A program made the translations under genes and the position numbers. The notes under the pieces are model-generated. The model made no database searches. It was given only the letters and a program-made list of their open reading frames with translations, and was not told where the DNA came from. From Planococcus halotolerans (GTDB taxonomy: Bacteria > Bacillota > Bacilli > Bacillales_A > Planococcaceae), in contig NZ_QLZR01000006.1 of NCBI RefSeq assembly GCF_003289955.1, positions 1 to 64,000 on the forward strand: DNA of 64,000 bases, written 5' to 3'. Positions within the stretch are counted from its first letter, which is position 1. Each line of letters opens with the position of its first letter. This document shows positions 53,794 to 62,279 of this stretch, one piece after another.

Positions 53794-54756
53794 CTAGTAT
53801 AGGCTTCCTTCACCGACCAGCAGCTCAGGAAAATCTTTTTCAATCATTTCTTCAAGTTGATATTCCTGCAAGATTTCAAGCAGCTCTTCTTCATCAGCTT
53901 TGCAATAATCCAATAACTCATTTTTGTCGGGGCCTTTAAACTGCAAAATATATTTCTTCCGGCCGTTTTTGGCTATCACATAAATATCCATCGGCCCATA
54001 ATTTTTGATTGTCCTAAAATCCTGATTTTCGATTACAGACGCTGCATCCATTTTATCCAGATGCGTATAGATGAATGCCTCAGACCTTTTTACTTCCGCA
54101 GAAATAAAACTCATTTTTGCGTGATGCCTGTTGATGAAGCGCTCGGACAATTGCTGATGAAACGTAATCGTTTCCCATTCCACCTTGGTCCGGTATTTTT
54201 CAATAAATAATTCAGACAGGATTTGGTGGCGGGTTACAGCAATCCAGTCCACCTGCTCAGAATGACGGTCGATCAATGACATCGGCAAATGCTGGCAGAC
54301 TGACAGGGAAGGCCATGACAGTTTATCGCTGTGCCGCTCGATAAAGGCAGGTGAAAGTCCTTTTGACTTCAGCAATTCTTTTTTACGGGATACTATTTCC
54401 CAATACTGTTTAGAATTGAACGGGCTTGCTTCATTTTCCAGCGTTTTAGCTTGCCGTTTACTCAGTTTCCCCAGTTCCGGCTCCCACATTTCGGCCTTTG
54501 CGAATTCCTCGATAAATGCTTCTGAGACTTTTTGGGTCCGGATCACTTCATCCCAATATAAGCGTCCACTGAATTCACGGATAAATTCTTCCGACAATTG
54601 CTGATGGCCCGAAACAAGATACCAGTTAACCTGCGCTTCATTGTCGCGGATGAATTTCTCCGATAAATTTTCTGTTTCGCATATTGTATTCCACGAGACC
54701 GAACGCTTGTCTTTAATCGCTCTCGCTTCCATTAATTCGTTTAAATCACCAAACAT
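53794..54756 (-). CDS. Tandem 23-residue-repeat protein (LSExFI...VxW repeats)
   Basis: The 320-residue protein has about seven or eight tandem units of 23 residues with consensus LSExFIxxxxxxVxWxxVxxxQ, at about residues 31-100 and 137-248, split by a non-repeat insert near 98-135. Each unit looks like one helix pair. The last 70 residues (IYVIAKNGRKKYILQFKGPDKNELLDYC ...) form a separate, acidic-ended domain. Similar short repeats occur in phage and large-virus proteins, from memory. Function unknown. ATG at 54756 is chosen on reading frame; its ribosome site is modest. Confidence 0.7.
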   Translation of the reverse strand: MFGDLNELMEARAIKDKRSVSWNTICETENLSEKFIRDNEAQVNWYLVSGHQQLSEEFIREFSGRLYWDEVIRTQKVSEAFIEEFAKAEMWEPELGKLSKRQAKTLENEASPFNSKQYWEIVSRKKELLKSKGLSPAFIERHSDKLSWPSLSVCQHLPMSLIDRHSEQVDWIAVTRHQILSELFIEKYRTKVEWETITFHQQLSERFINRHHAKMSFISAEVKRSEAFIYTHLDKMDAASVIENQDFRTIKNYGPMDIYVIAKNGRKKYILQFKGPDKNELLDYCKADEEELLEILQEYQLEEMIEKDFPELLVGEGSLY

Positions 54757-54875
54757 TGCGTCCACTCTCTTTTCAAATAATATTCCGTTCTCCTCGTTCT
54801 TCGGCGACTGGCTGATTATACAAATAAAGCCCGCATACCGGCATAAACCGAAATGCGGGAAGTAGAGTCTTTTGA

Positions 54876-55052
54876 TCATTTCTGCTGGTTCTCGGCAGTT
54901 TTCCGTCTATTTAAGTTGTTATAGAAGAGACGAATGATTTTATTGGCCGATTGCTTCTTCCGCACTTCCAAATCAATAGCTTGATATAGTTTTTCCTTAT
55001 AGTAGCTGCTATTCGTATCCTTCTCTCTTATGTTAACTCTCTTATTCCACAA
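54876..55052 (-). other. Possible small ORF or gene remnant in a 340-base gap
   Basis: A minus-strand frame from TTG (55052) to TGA (54876) would code 58 mostly basic residues ending RRKTAENQQK, but there is no ribosome site. A competing plus-strand frame of about 50 codons ends in TAG near 55151. Neither has a proper start, so this may be decayed coding sequence. Nothing else is seen in the gap apart from the terminator at 55157-55187. Confidence 0.3.
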
Positions 55053-55156
55053 AGAAAAGAACTAAAACATAAATATGTTGTTTTTGATACTAAATTGACT
55101 CCTTATTATCCTAAAACACTCATTGCTGAAGCTGAAGAAAGAAAAGAATAGCAAGT

Positions 55157-55187
55157 GAAAAACCTGCTGAGAATTTCCAGCAGGTTT
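55157..55187 (-). terminator. Terminator of the YuxO-like thioesterase gene
   Basis: AACCTGCTG and CAGCAGGTT pair around a 9-base loop; on the minus strand TTTTTC follows. Confidence 0.8.
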
Positions 55188-55219
55188 CGAATTTCTTCTA
55201 TTAGTAGAAAAGTAACAAA

Positions 55220-55615
55220 CTACTTTTTCTTCTGTACAATTGCTACCGTACATCTTGATACGCAAATTAGCCTATCTTCTTCATCCACAATTTTAATATC
55301 CCATACCATCGTCGTGCGCCCTTTATGCAGAGGAGTTCCAACAGCAGTAACAATACCGTCACACTTTCCTCTAATGTGATTGGCATTGATCTCAAGCCCT
55401 ACCGCGATTTCGTTTTCCTGATCAATGAGATGCCAGGTTCCTACACTCGCAACCGTTTCGGCAAGTACGACGGAAGCTCCGCCATGAAGCTGGCCAAAAG
55501 GCTGATGTGTTGAAGAATTGACCGGCATGGTCGCTGTTACTTTATCTTCCGTTATTTCTCCCATTTCAATCCCCAAAACACCAGCAATCGTTTCTTCCAC
55601 AGGTTTAATCTGCAC
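55220..55615 (-). CDS. Hot-dog thioesterase, YuxO/MenI-like
   Basis: A 131-residue hot-dog protein: PVNSSTHQPFGQLHGGASVVLAETVAS holds the HGG motif with the catalytic Glu, then GLEINANHIRGK. This is the pattern of DHNA-CoA thioesterases and related PaaI enzymes. Role in menaquinone synthesis is possible but no men genes are near. GTG at 55615 follows AAAGGGGG, giving the same length as YuxO; the frame upstream is not supported. Confidence 0.82.
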   Translation of the reverse strand: MQIKPVEETIAGVLGIEMGEITEDKVTATMPVNSSTHQPFGQLHGGASVVLAETVASVGTWHLIDQENEIAVGLEINANHIRGKCDGIVTAVGTPLHKGRTTMVWDIKIVDEEDRLICVSRCTVAIVQKKK

Positions 55616-55897
55616 AGTGAATCCCCCTTTTTGATAGTCGCATGTTTCTGATGTAATCATGGCAAATATTACAACTATTGGCAATGACTTTTCCTGATTC
55701 ACCTCTATATTAAAGAGAAAAACTTCAACTACCCCTTCCTTACCCTCTCAAACCTTTTTTTCATTTTTGTAATCTAATTGTAACAATAAATCGTATTGCC
55801 TATTCTATTCGGTACAGATAGAATAGAGAGTACTAAAATTACTAAGTATACTTTACTGTTTAACTATAAAAAATTACCATATAAAGGGAGAGAAACT

Positions 55898-56977
55898 ATG
55901 AATAAAATTGCCTTTTCAGTAATTGCATCCGGCTCCTTGGCTCTTTTAATCGGAGTTGCAGATGCAGAAGCAAGTTCCACTTATACTATTAAATCCGGCG
56001 ACAGCCTGTGGAAGATCGCCAGCCAGCATAATGTTTCAGTAGCTAACTTGAAGACCTGGAATAACCTTTCATCTGACGCTATTTTCCCAAACCAGGTTCT
56101 CAAAGTGGCAGCCGCCGCAACCGGCAGTTCAACTACTGCGCCTGCGCCTGCTCCAGCTCCTTCACAGCCAGTCAGCAATGCGACTAGTACATATACAGTA
56201 AAATCGGGCGATACTTTATCTAAAATTGCTTCCTTACATAAAACAACTGTCAGCAAAATTCAGCAACTCAATAAAATTTCCGGCCATCTGATTTATCCGG
56301 GACAAAAACTTATGGTCAGCGCAGCTGCTTCTGCTCCTGCAGTGACTGCACCAAAACCGCCGGTTACAGCGGCTCCGGCTCCGGCACCAGCTCCAGCGGC
56401 AGGAACTGCCAGAACCTATAAAGTTGTCAGCGGCGATACATTAACAGGAATCGCATACCGCAACGGTATTTCTGTAACTCAGTTAATGAACTGGAACGGC
56501 CTTACTTCCAGCATGATTCGTGTTGGCCAGGTCCTTAAAATTGAAAATTCCACAGTGGCACCTTCAACAACACCAGTATCCAACCCGGCTCCGCCGGCAG
56601 CAACTGATACAGTGGGCAAAATTGTGGAAACGGCAAAATCGCTTGTCGGTACCCCTTATGTGTGGGGCGGCTCGACTGCCAGCGGATTCGACTGCAGCGG
56701 CTTCATCTATTATGTGTATAACCAAGCCGGCGTTAAAATTCCACGCACCAGTACAACTGGATACGATTCACGTTCATACGACATCAGCTCCCCACAAGTC
56801 GGCGATTTAGTGTTCTTCGAAAACACATACCGAGCGGGAATCTCCCACATGGGCATCTATATCGGCAACAATCAGTTCATCCATGCAGGCGGCGACAAAG
56901 TCCAAATCACAAGTTTGGACAATAGTTACTGGAGCAAGCACTTCGCTGGCTACAAACGTCTTTATGCAATGGATTAA
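55898..56977 (+). CDS. Peptidoglycan endopeptidase with three LysM domains and NlpC/P60 domain
   Basis: A 359-residue secreted enzyme: signal peptide ending near AEASS, three LysM domains (YTIKSGDSLWKIA, YTVKSGDTLSKIA, YKVVSGDTLTGIA) joined by Ala/Pro linkers, and a C-terminal NlpC/P60 domain with Cys in GFDCSGFIYY and His in ISHMGIYIG. This LytE/LytF-like D,L-endopeptidase cuts stem peptides of the cell wall. ATG at 55898 follows AAAGGGAGAG. A terminator follows. Confidence 0.93.
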   Translation: MNKIAFSVIASGSLALLIGVADAEASSTYTIKSGDSLWKIASQHNVSVANLKTWNNLSSDAIFPNQVLKVAAAATGSSTTAPAPAPAPSQPVSNATSTYTVKSGDTLSKIASLHKTTVSKIQQLNKISGHLIYPGQKLMVSAAASAPAVTAPKPPVTAAPAPAPAPAAGTARTYKVVSGDTLTGIAYRNGISVTQLMNWNGLTSSMIRVGQVLKIENSTVAPSTTPVSNPAPPAATDTVGKIVETAKSLVGTPYVWGGSTASGFDCSGFIYYVYNQAGVKIPRTSTTGYDSRSYDISSPQVGDLVFFENTYRAGISHMGIYIGNNQFIHAGGDKVQITSLDNSYWSKHFAGYKRLYAMD

Positions 56978-56990
56978 TTTCAAATTTCAG

Positions 56991-57027
56991 CCTCTCTTCC
57001 GTAAAACCGGAGGAGAGGTTTTTTATT
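56991..57027 (+). terminator. Terminator of the LysM/P60 gene
   Basis: CCTCTCTTCCG and CGGAGGAGAGG pair with one mismatch around a short loop, followed by TTTTTTATTTT. Confidence 0.8.
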
Positions 57028-57064
57028 TTAATGGTCGATTATGTGAATAAAATCTTTTCTTTAA

Positions 57065-57079
57065 TTATAATGATTATCA
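57065..57079. promoter_or_regulatory. PerR/Fur-type box upstream of katA
   Basis: TTATAATGATTATCA: the left half equals the PerR half-site (TTATAAT), the right half equals the Fur half-site (ATTATCA). It lies directly before the -35 region of the catalase promoter, consistent with peroxide-responsive PerR repression as known for Bacillus katA. Confidence 0.8.
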
Positions 57080-57086
57080 TTTAGAA

Positions 57087-57114
57087 TTGATTTTAATTTG
57101 AAAAATGTTATTAT
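57087..57114 (+). promoter_or_regulatory. Promoter of katA
   Basis: TTGATT (57087-57092), 16 bases, TATTAT (57109-57114), 43 bases before the start codon. Confidence 0.6.
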
Positions 57115-57157
57115 TAAATAGTAAAGTTTAAAAAAATGAGAATGAGGTGTTCGATTC

Positions 57158-58624
57158 ATGAGTACAAACAAAACAGGTTTAACAACCAGCTGGGGTGCCC
57201 CAGTCGGAGACAACCAAAACTCACAGACTGCCGGAGCGCGTGGTCCTGTCCTATTGCAAGATGTGCATTTGCTTGAAAAATTGGCGCATTTCAATAGAGA
57301 ACGTGTACCTGAACGTGTAGTCCACGCTAAAGGCGCTGGCGCACACGGTTATTTCGAAGTAACTCAGGACGTTTCAAAATACACTAAAGCTGCTTTCCTT
57401 TCTGAAGTCGGCAAAAAGACAGATATGTTTGCCCGCTTCTCAACAGTAGCAGGTGAAAACGGTTCTGCGGATACAGTTCGCGACCCACGCGGATTCGCTT
57501 TGAAATTCTACACAGAAGAAGGAAACTACGATCTAGTCGGAAACAACACGCCGATCTTCTTTATCCAAGACGCGATCAAATTCCCTGACTTTATCCATAC
57601 ACAAAAACGCGATCCAAAAACGCATTTGAAAAACCCTAACGCAGTGTGGGACTTCTGGTCATTGTCACCTGAATCCTTGCACCAAGTTACTTACTTGATG
57701 GGTGACCGCGGAATTCCTGCAACACTTCGCCACATGCACGGTTTCGGAAGCCACACATTCAAATGGACTAACGCTGAAGGCGTATCCCATTGGGTGAAGT
57801 ACCACTTCCTGACTGAACAAGGCATCAAGAACATCACACAGGAAGTAGCTGACAAAATTGCCGGCGAAAACCCTGATTTCCATACAGAAGACTTGTTCAA
57901 CGCTATTGAAGAAGGCGACTTCCCTGCTTGGAAAATGTATGTACAAATCATGCCTTTGGAAGATGCGAACACGTATCGCTTCGACCCATTCGATGTAACA
58001 AAAACATGGTCACACAAAGATTACCCGTTAATCGAAGTTGGCCGCATGGTGCTTGACCGCAACCCTGAGAACTATTTCGCAGAAGTTGAGCAGGCAACCT
58101 TCTCACCTGGCACACTGGTTCCTGGTATCGACGTATCACCGGACAAAATGCTGCAAGGCCGCTTGTTCGCTTACCACGATGCTCACCGTTACCGCGTAGG
58201 CGCCAACCACCAAATGCTGCCGATCAACGCAGCGAAAAACCAAGTAAACAACTACCAGCGCGACGGCCAGATGAACTTTGGCAAAAACGGCGGTGGTTCA
58301 GTTTACTATGAGCCAAACAGCTTTGATGGACCAACTGAAACAGCAGCTGCTAAACCAGCTCCACTTGAAGTAACAGGTGTGACTGATTCAGTGCCATATT
58401 TCAAAGAAGATTTCTATACGCAGCCAGGCGACCTATACCGTCTGCAAAGCGCTGAAGAACAAGAGCGCCTTGTAAACACGTTTGTCGGCGGATTGAGTGC
58501 TGTAACTTATGACCACATCAAACTTCGCATGATCGAGCATTTGTACAAAGCGGATGCAGAATTCGGTTCACGCGTAGCAGCAGGATTGAACCTTCCTGTC
58601 CCTGGTCTTGCAGAAACAAAATAA
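57158..58624 (+). CDS. katA: Catalase (clade 3, small subunit)
   Basis: The 488-residue heme catalase dismutes hydrogen peroxide. The distal His lies in [17 protein letters not shown] near residue 56, the Asn in NNTPIFF near 129, and the heme-ligand Tyr in [14 protein letters not shown] near 339. Full-length, no NADPH-domain extension beyond clade 3. GAATGAGGTG precedes ATG. Control by PerR is suggested by the box at 57065. Confidence 0.96.
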   Translation: MSTNKTGLTTSWGAPVGDNQNSQTAGARGPVLLQDVHLLEKLAHFNRERVPERVVHAKGAGAHGYFEVTQDVSKYTKAAFLSEVGKKTDMFARFSTVAGENGSADTVRDPRGFALKFYTEEGNYDLVGNNTPIFFIQDAIKFPDFIHTQKRDPKTHLKNPNAVWDFWSLSPESLHQVTYLMGDRGIPATLRHMHGFGSHTFKWTNAEGVSHWVKYHFLTEQGIKNITQEVADKIAGENPDFHTEDLFNAIEEGDFPAWKMYVQIMPLEDANTYRFDPFDVTKTWSHKDYPLIEVGRMVLDRNPENYFAEVEQATFSPGTLVPGIDVSPDKMLQGRLFAYHDAHRYRVGANHQMLPINAAKNQVNNYQRDGQMNFGKNGGGSVYYEPNSFDGPTETAAAKPAPLEVTGVTDSVPYFKEDFYTQPGDLYRLQSAEEQERLVNTFVGGLSAVTYDHIKLRMIEHLYKADAEFGSRVAAGLNLPVPGLAETK

Positions 58625-58660
58625 TTTATTGAGAATTGATGGTTAATATTCTCAATTAGC

Positions 58661-58692
58661 AGCCGGCCCATTTTGTGGGCCGGCTTTTTTTT
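58661..58692 (+). terminator. Terminator of katA
   Basis: AGCCGGCCCA and TGGGCCGGCT pair around a 5-base loop, followed by eight T. Confidence 0.9.
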
Positions 58693-58715
58693 GCGGTTTT
58701 TCGGTGGATTTATGG

Positions 58716-58813
58716 AGTTGGGCGTATTTGGCCTTGAGTTGGGCGTAAATCGAAGAAAGTTGGGCGTATTTCACCCGAAGTTGGGCGTATTTAGTACAAA
58801 GTCGGGCATAAAT
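58716..58813. repeat. Phased intergenic array, 21-bp period
   Basis: Four complete units start at 58716, 58737, 58758 and 58779, with a partial fifth at 58800. Each has the fixed 14-base core AGTTGGGCGTATTT (one copy GTAAAT) followed by 7 variable bases. Read on the other strand it would code a repeating KYAQL peptide, but no start is supported. It lies between convergent katA and hemY. Confidence 0.9.
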
Positions 58814-58817
58814 AAAA

Positions 58818-58859
58818 AAAGAGGATGCCGGCACCACTCGTGCCTGCATCCCCTCTCCA
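58818..58859 (-). terminator. Terminator of hemY
   Basis: GAGGATGC, GGCAC, then GTGCC, GCATCCCCTC pair with two bulges around a CACTC loop; on the minus strand TCTTTTTTTATT follows. Confidence 0.8.
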
Positions 58860-58863
58860 TCTT

Positions 58864-60258
58864 TTATTCGCGTTCCATTTCGGCAACAAGCGCTTCCGCC
58901 AGATCCTTGCCGTTCTGGATGCACGCACCGATGCCGACTCCGTAATAAGATGCGCCGGCCAATCGAACATTCGGCAGCTGGTCAGCCAGCTTCCGCTCCA
59001 ATCCTTCAACCGCTGCTTTATGATTCATATTATAATTCGGCATATTGCCGTCCCAGCCGGTGACTTCCACCGATTTCGGCTCCGCTGCAAGATTCAGGCT
59101 CTTGCGGATATCCTCCAGTGCAACAGCCGCCAGCTGCTGTTCGGACATCCCCTTCAATTCATCAAACCCTGGATTCGAGCTCTTATAAAATAAGCGGACC
59201 AGCAAATGACTGTCTTTTGACGTATGCTGCCATTTACGGCTCGTCCACGTGCAGGCGTTGCACCGGAGATCCGTATTATCGGAAACAATAAACCCTGTGC
59301 CGTTCTCCGGCAGTTCCGCATCTGGGATATTAAAACCTAGGTAGATGCTGATTAAAGACGAGTTGTGCAATTGATTGAATTCCGGCTCTAATTCCGGCAG
59401 ATTCAAAACCTGCTGAGCCAAATGATGCGGAGTCGTCAAGATGACGTAATCCGCTTCTACTGAACCGCCATCCTCCATGCTGAGCATAACGGTTTCTCCA
59501 TTTTTCTGAACCGCCACAATTCCGGTGCCTTTCATGATCGTGACATCCGTCAGCGTTTCTTCCAGCCGGTCGATCAGAACCGCCATACCCTCGTCAAATG
59601 ACAGGAATTTTTTATTCGCCGCACCTTGGAACTTGGCTTTATTGGCGCCCAGCCCTTTTATGATGCTGCCGTATTCGTTTTTATAGTCAGCCAGATAAGG
59701 CAAAGTCGAGGCCAGTGTCAGATCATGCAATTTGCCCGAATAGACGCCTGATAATACAGGTGCAATCTGCTTCTCGACCAGTTCTTTCCCCAAAAAGCTC
59801 TCGAGAAATTCACCGATTGAACTGTCTCGGGTGAAATGCTCATTCTTCGTTTCGAAATCCTTCAGCGCCTCCTGCTTGCCCTGTTCGGAAATCAACGTGG
59901 AACTGAACAAAGCTTCTTCATCCATCGGAATGCCGAACACCGTATCCGCCGGAATCGGATGCAGTCCGCTGTCCGTGTACAGGTAAGAGATGCCGGTGCC
60001 GTTATAAACCACGCGGTCCTCTAGGTCCAGCTCTTCGACCAGCGGCCAGACACTGCCGTGTCGCGCAACAATCGAGTCTGCCCCTGTTTCCATGATGAAT
60101 TCGCCGTCTTTGACGGTGCGGATTTTGCCGCCGAGCTCTGTATTTTTTTCAATCAATACCAATTCAATATCCAAATTCTCCTGCTGCTTGAGTTTCTGAA
60201 AATAATGCATAGCGGAAAGGCCCGTGATGCCGCCTCCGATAACTGCCACTTTTTTCAT
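58864..60258 (-). CDS. hemY: Coproporphyrinogen III / protoporphyrinogen oxidase
   Basis: A 464-residue FAD enzyme of heme synthesis: VAVIGGGITGLSAMHYF with the dinucleotide motif, ELGGKIRTV, and ETGADSIVARH near the N terminus; the C terminus VRLAGASYYGVGIGACIQNGKDLAE closes the FAD site. In firmicutes it oxidises coproporphyrinogen III. In Bacillus it usually sits in hemEHY; here it stands alone next to katA, whose heme it may help supply. ATG at 60258 chosen over GTG at 60267. Confidence 0.92.
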   Translation of the reverse strand: MKKVAVIGGGITGLSAMHYFQKLKQQENLDIELVLIEKNTELGGKIRTVKDGEFIMETGADSIVARHGSVWPLVEELDLEDRVVYNGTGISYLYTDSGLHPIPADTVFGIPMDEEALFSSTLISEQGKQEALKDFETKNEHFTRDSSIGEFLESFLGKELVEKQIAPVLSGVYSGKLHDLTLASTLPYLADYKNEYGSIIKGLGANKAKFQGAANKKFLSFDEGMAVLIDRLEETLTDVTIMKGTGIVAVQKNGETVMLSMEDGGSVEADYVILTTPHHLAQQVLNLPELEPEFNQLHNSSLISIYLGFNIPDAELPENGTGFIVSDNTDLRCNACTWTSRKWQHTSKDSHLLVRLFYKSSNPGFDELKGMSEQQLAAVALEDIRKSLNLAAEPKSVEVTGWDGNMPNYNMNHKAAVEGLERKLADQLPNVRLAGASYYGVGIGACIQNGKDLAEALVAEMERE

Positions 60259-60432
60259 GCCAACCACACTCCTTACTGTTGATTCTATTTTATCAATAAA
60301 ACCGGCAACCTGCAGTCAGGGATATTTGTATTCTAAGTGAACGACTAGCAGGCGGTTTCATTTGTTAGAAGCCATGCCATAAACGTGATAGTATGGTAAT
60401 AAAGTAATACGAGAATGAAGGAGAGTTTGTAA

Positions 60433-60993
60433 ATGCAAAACCCTATCGATAAAACGATTATGGAAAGACGATCCATCACTAATTTCAAGCTGGACCCGGT
60501 CGACATCGATGAAATCATCGAGCTGCTCGATATCGCCAAATGGGCTCCTAACCATAAAGTCAATGAACCTTGGCGCTTCCTGTTGTTTGCAGAAGCCGGC
60601 AAAGAAAAATTTGTGGAGGCGTTTCTTGGCGCCGCTTCGAAAGTTAACGGCGCACCTTCACCGGCTGCGCTCAATAAAGCCGAGTATTTCCGTGACATCC
60701 CGCTTCACTTGGTCGTCGTCATTTCAGAAGACCCGCGCCAAAAACAGCGCGATGAAGACCTTGGCGCTGTCGCTTCCTTGCTTCAGAATTTCCAGCTAGC
60801 AGCGTGGGAACGCGGAATCGGCATGATTTGGCGTTCTAACGACTGGATTTATAAGCCGGAATTCCGTGATGCGCTTGGTGTTCAACCGGGCGAGAAAATT
60901 GTCGCTACAATGATGATCGGCTATCCGCAGACGGTTCCGCAAAAACGCGAACGGACTGCTATTCGCGAGAAATTGACGATTATTACAGAATAG
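60433..60993 (+). CDS. Nitroreductase family protein (YfhC-like)
   Basis: The 186-residue FMN protein has MERRSITNFKLDPVD at the start (the RRS/R FMN-phosphate site), AKWAPNHKVNEPWRFLLF, and a C terminus IVATMMIGYPQTVPQKRERT. It reduces nitro or quinone compounds with NAD(P)H as a dimer; the natural substrate is unknown. AAGGAGA precedes ATG. A terminator follows. Confidence 0.87.
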   Translation: MQNPIDKTIMERRSITNFKLDPVDIDEIIELLDIAKWAPNHKVNEPWRFLLFAEAGKEKFVEAFLGAASKVNGAPSPAALNKAEYFRDIPLHLVVVISEDPRQKQRDEDLGAVASLLQNFQLAAWERGIGMIWRSNDWIYKPEFRDALGVQPGEKIVATMMIGYPQTVPQKRERTAIREKLTIITE

Positions 60994-61005
60994 CCAGCTT
61001 GTAGG

Positions 61006-61034
61006 AGGACTCTGATTTTCAGAGTCCTTTTTGT
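61006..61034 (+). terminator. Terminator of the nitroreductase gene
   Basis: AGGACTCTGA and TCAGAGTCCT pair around a TTT loop, followed by TTTTGTTTTG. Confidence 0.85.
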
Positions 61035-61065
61035 TTTGTTTTTAAATTTCTTTTTGGAAAAAGGC

Positions 61066-61125
61066 TTCGCGGACGCGAAGCCTTCCTTTCAGGGACTGGA
61101 GTTTTTCGCGCAGCGAAAAACATCC
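61066..61125. repeat. Two adjacent palindromes
   Basis: AGGCTTCGC/GCGAAGCCT (61065-61084) and GTTTTTCGC/GCGAAAAAC (61100-61122). The second is the counterpart of the GCTTTTCGC palindromes at 15972 and 24857 and is likewise followed by CATC and lies about 90 bp from a phased array. Confidence 0.6.
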
Positions 61126-61213
61126 GCTGTTGAACCTGCACTTTGAGTGAGGGCGAGTTGTTGGAAATCGCTCCATCCTATTTTTGTTATAAACTGCAGA
61201 TTATTGGCACTCC

Positions 61214-61268
61214 GCACATATTTTTCTCTCAGCGCACATAAATTCCGTTTTCCGCACATAAAAGTCAG
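61214..61268. repeat. Phased intergenic array, 20-bp period
   Basis: The core CGCACATA occurs at 61214, 61234 and 61254, exactly 20 bp apart, with AT-rich, pyrimidine-ended spacers. It lies between the convergent nitroreductase and coaW genes. Confidence 0.8.
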
Positions 61269-61310
61269 AAAAACAGAAAATACGCTTCCCAAGCTAGGCA
61301 CATCAAAAAA

Positions 61311-61337
61311 AGATGGCGCAAAATCTGCGCCATCTTC
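61311..61337 (-). terminator. Terminator of coaW
   Basis: AAGATGGCGCA and TGCGCCATCTT pair around an AAATC loop; on the minus strand TTTTTTTGATG follows. Confidence 0.8.
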
Positions 61338-62141
61338 TTATTTCAACACCGACATTGCCCCAACTGCTCCTGAGTATTCCCCGTTCTCCAGAAACAGCGG
61401 TACGGCGCCCCTTAAAACCGTGTAGCTTTCCACTACTTCTTTTAATAATGGATTATGGAAGAAAGACGAGCCGATATAGATGATTGTGGAATTATTGCAT
61501 TGCTTCGCCGCATGCACGCTTACGGTGCTGACCGTTTCGCCGACCAGGCCGATGACAGCGGCAAGCAATTCCTCTTTTGATAATTCGTGCGCGACTTCAA
61601 AGATTTTATTGCCGAAATTACTGGCTGTCAGCTCGCCGGAAATCGGCGGCGTTTTTCCTTCGTAGATATGTTTCACTTTCAAGTCGATCCGATCACGCGA
61701 ACCATTGCGCGCCAAAGAAACCATTTCTTCATAATCCATCACGCCGGTCAGCAATCGGCTTAATCCGACCAATGTACCGCCGCCAATCCCGGTGCCGCCG
61801 ATGCGTTCCTGCTGATTGTTTTCGACACAATGGATGGAAGTTCCCGTTCCCACGTTCGTTAACAAATAGGAATCATCATCGCGGCCCATTTTTTCCAGCA
61901 GGAATTGCACACCCAAATGAGTCGCTTCGAATTCAACCATTTCCCGCGCTTTTTTATTCAATAAAGAAAGAAGGACACCCGACTTTCCTCCAGTAATGCA
62001 AATGTCACCATCGCTCAAACTGTTTACCCATGCAGCCACTTGCTGAATTTCCGCAATTGGATACTTGGCAAAGTGGGGCGTTCCATTTTCGGTGTACGCC
62101 ACTTTGATCAGCGTACCTCCTGCATCTATTCCGACAATCAT
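61338..62141 (-). CDS. coaW: Type II pantothenate kinase
   Basis: A 267-residue enzyme of the acetate/sugar kinase fold, phosphorylating pantothenate as the first step to CoA. GIDAGGTLIKVAY at the N terminus is the phosphate-1 motif; GTGTSIHCVE and GGTGIGGGTLVGLSRLL follow. Length is as in staphylococcal CoaW, which is not feedback-inhibited by CoA. ATG at 62141 follows AGGTG; an upstream start at 62177 has no ribosome site. Confidence 0.9.
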   Translation of the reverse strand: MIVGIDAGGTLIKVAYTENGTPHFAKYPIAEIQQVAAWVNSLSDGDICITGGKSGVLLSLLNKKAREMVEFEATHLGVQFLLEKMGRDDDSYLLTNVGTGTSIHCVENNQQERIGGTGIGGGTLVGLSRLLTGVMDYEEMVSLARNGSRDRIDLKVKHIYEGKTPPISGELTASNFGNKIFEVAHELSKEELLAAVIGLVGETVSTVSVHAAKQCNNSTIIYIGSSFFHNPLLKEVVESYTVLRGAVPLFLENGEYSGAVGAMSVLK

Positions 62142-62279
62142 ACTTGCACCTGCTCTTTCCCGCATTTCAACCTTCAAAACGCCAGCTAGTTGTAAATCAC
62201 ATGATGAAATTCTACCACAATAATGAATTTCATGGGAATCTCTTGCCCGTGTTTTGCTGCAGAGCCAGGTGCCAGCAAC

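Noticed and set aside
58652..58924. Minus-strand ORF coding a KYAQL heptapeptide repeat across the 21-bp array
   Set aside because: The period of 21 keeps the frame open by accident; the sibling arrays have a 20-bp period, there is no ribosome site, and the frame runs through two terminators.
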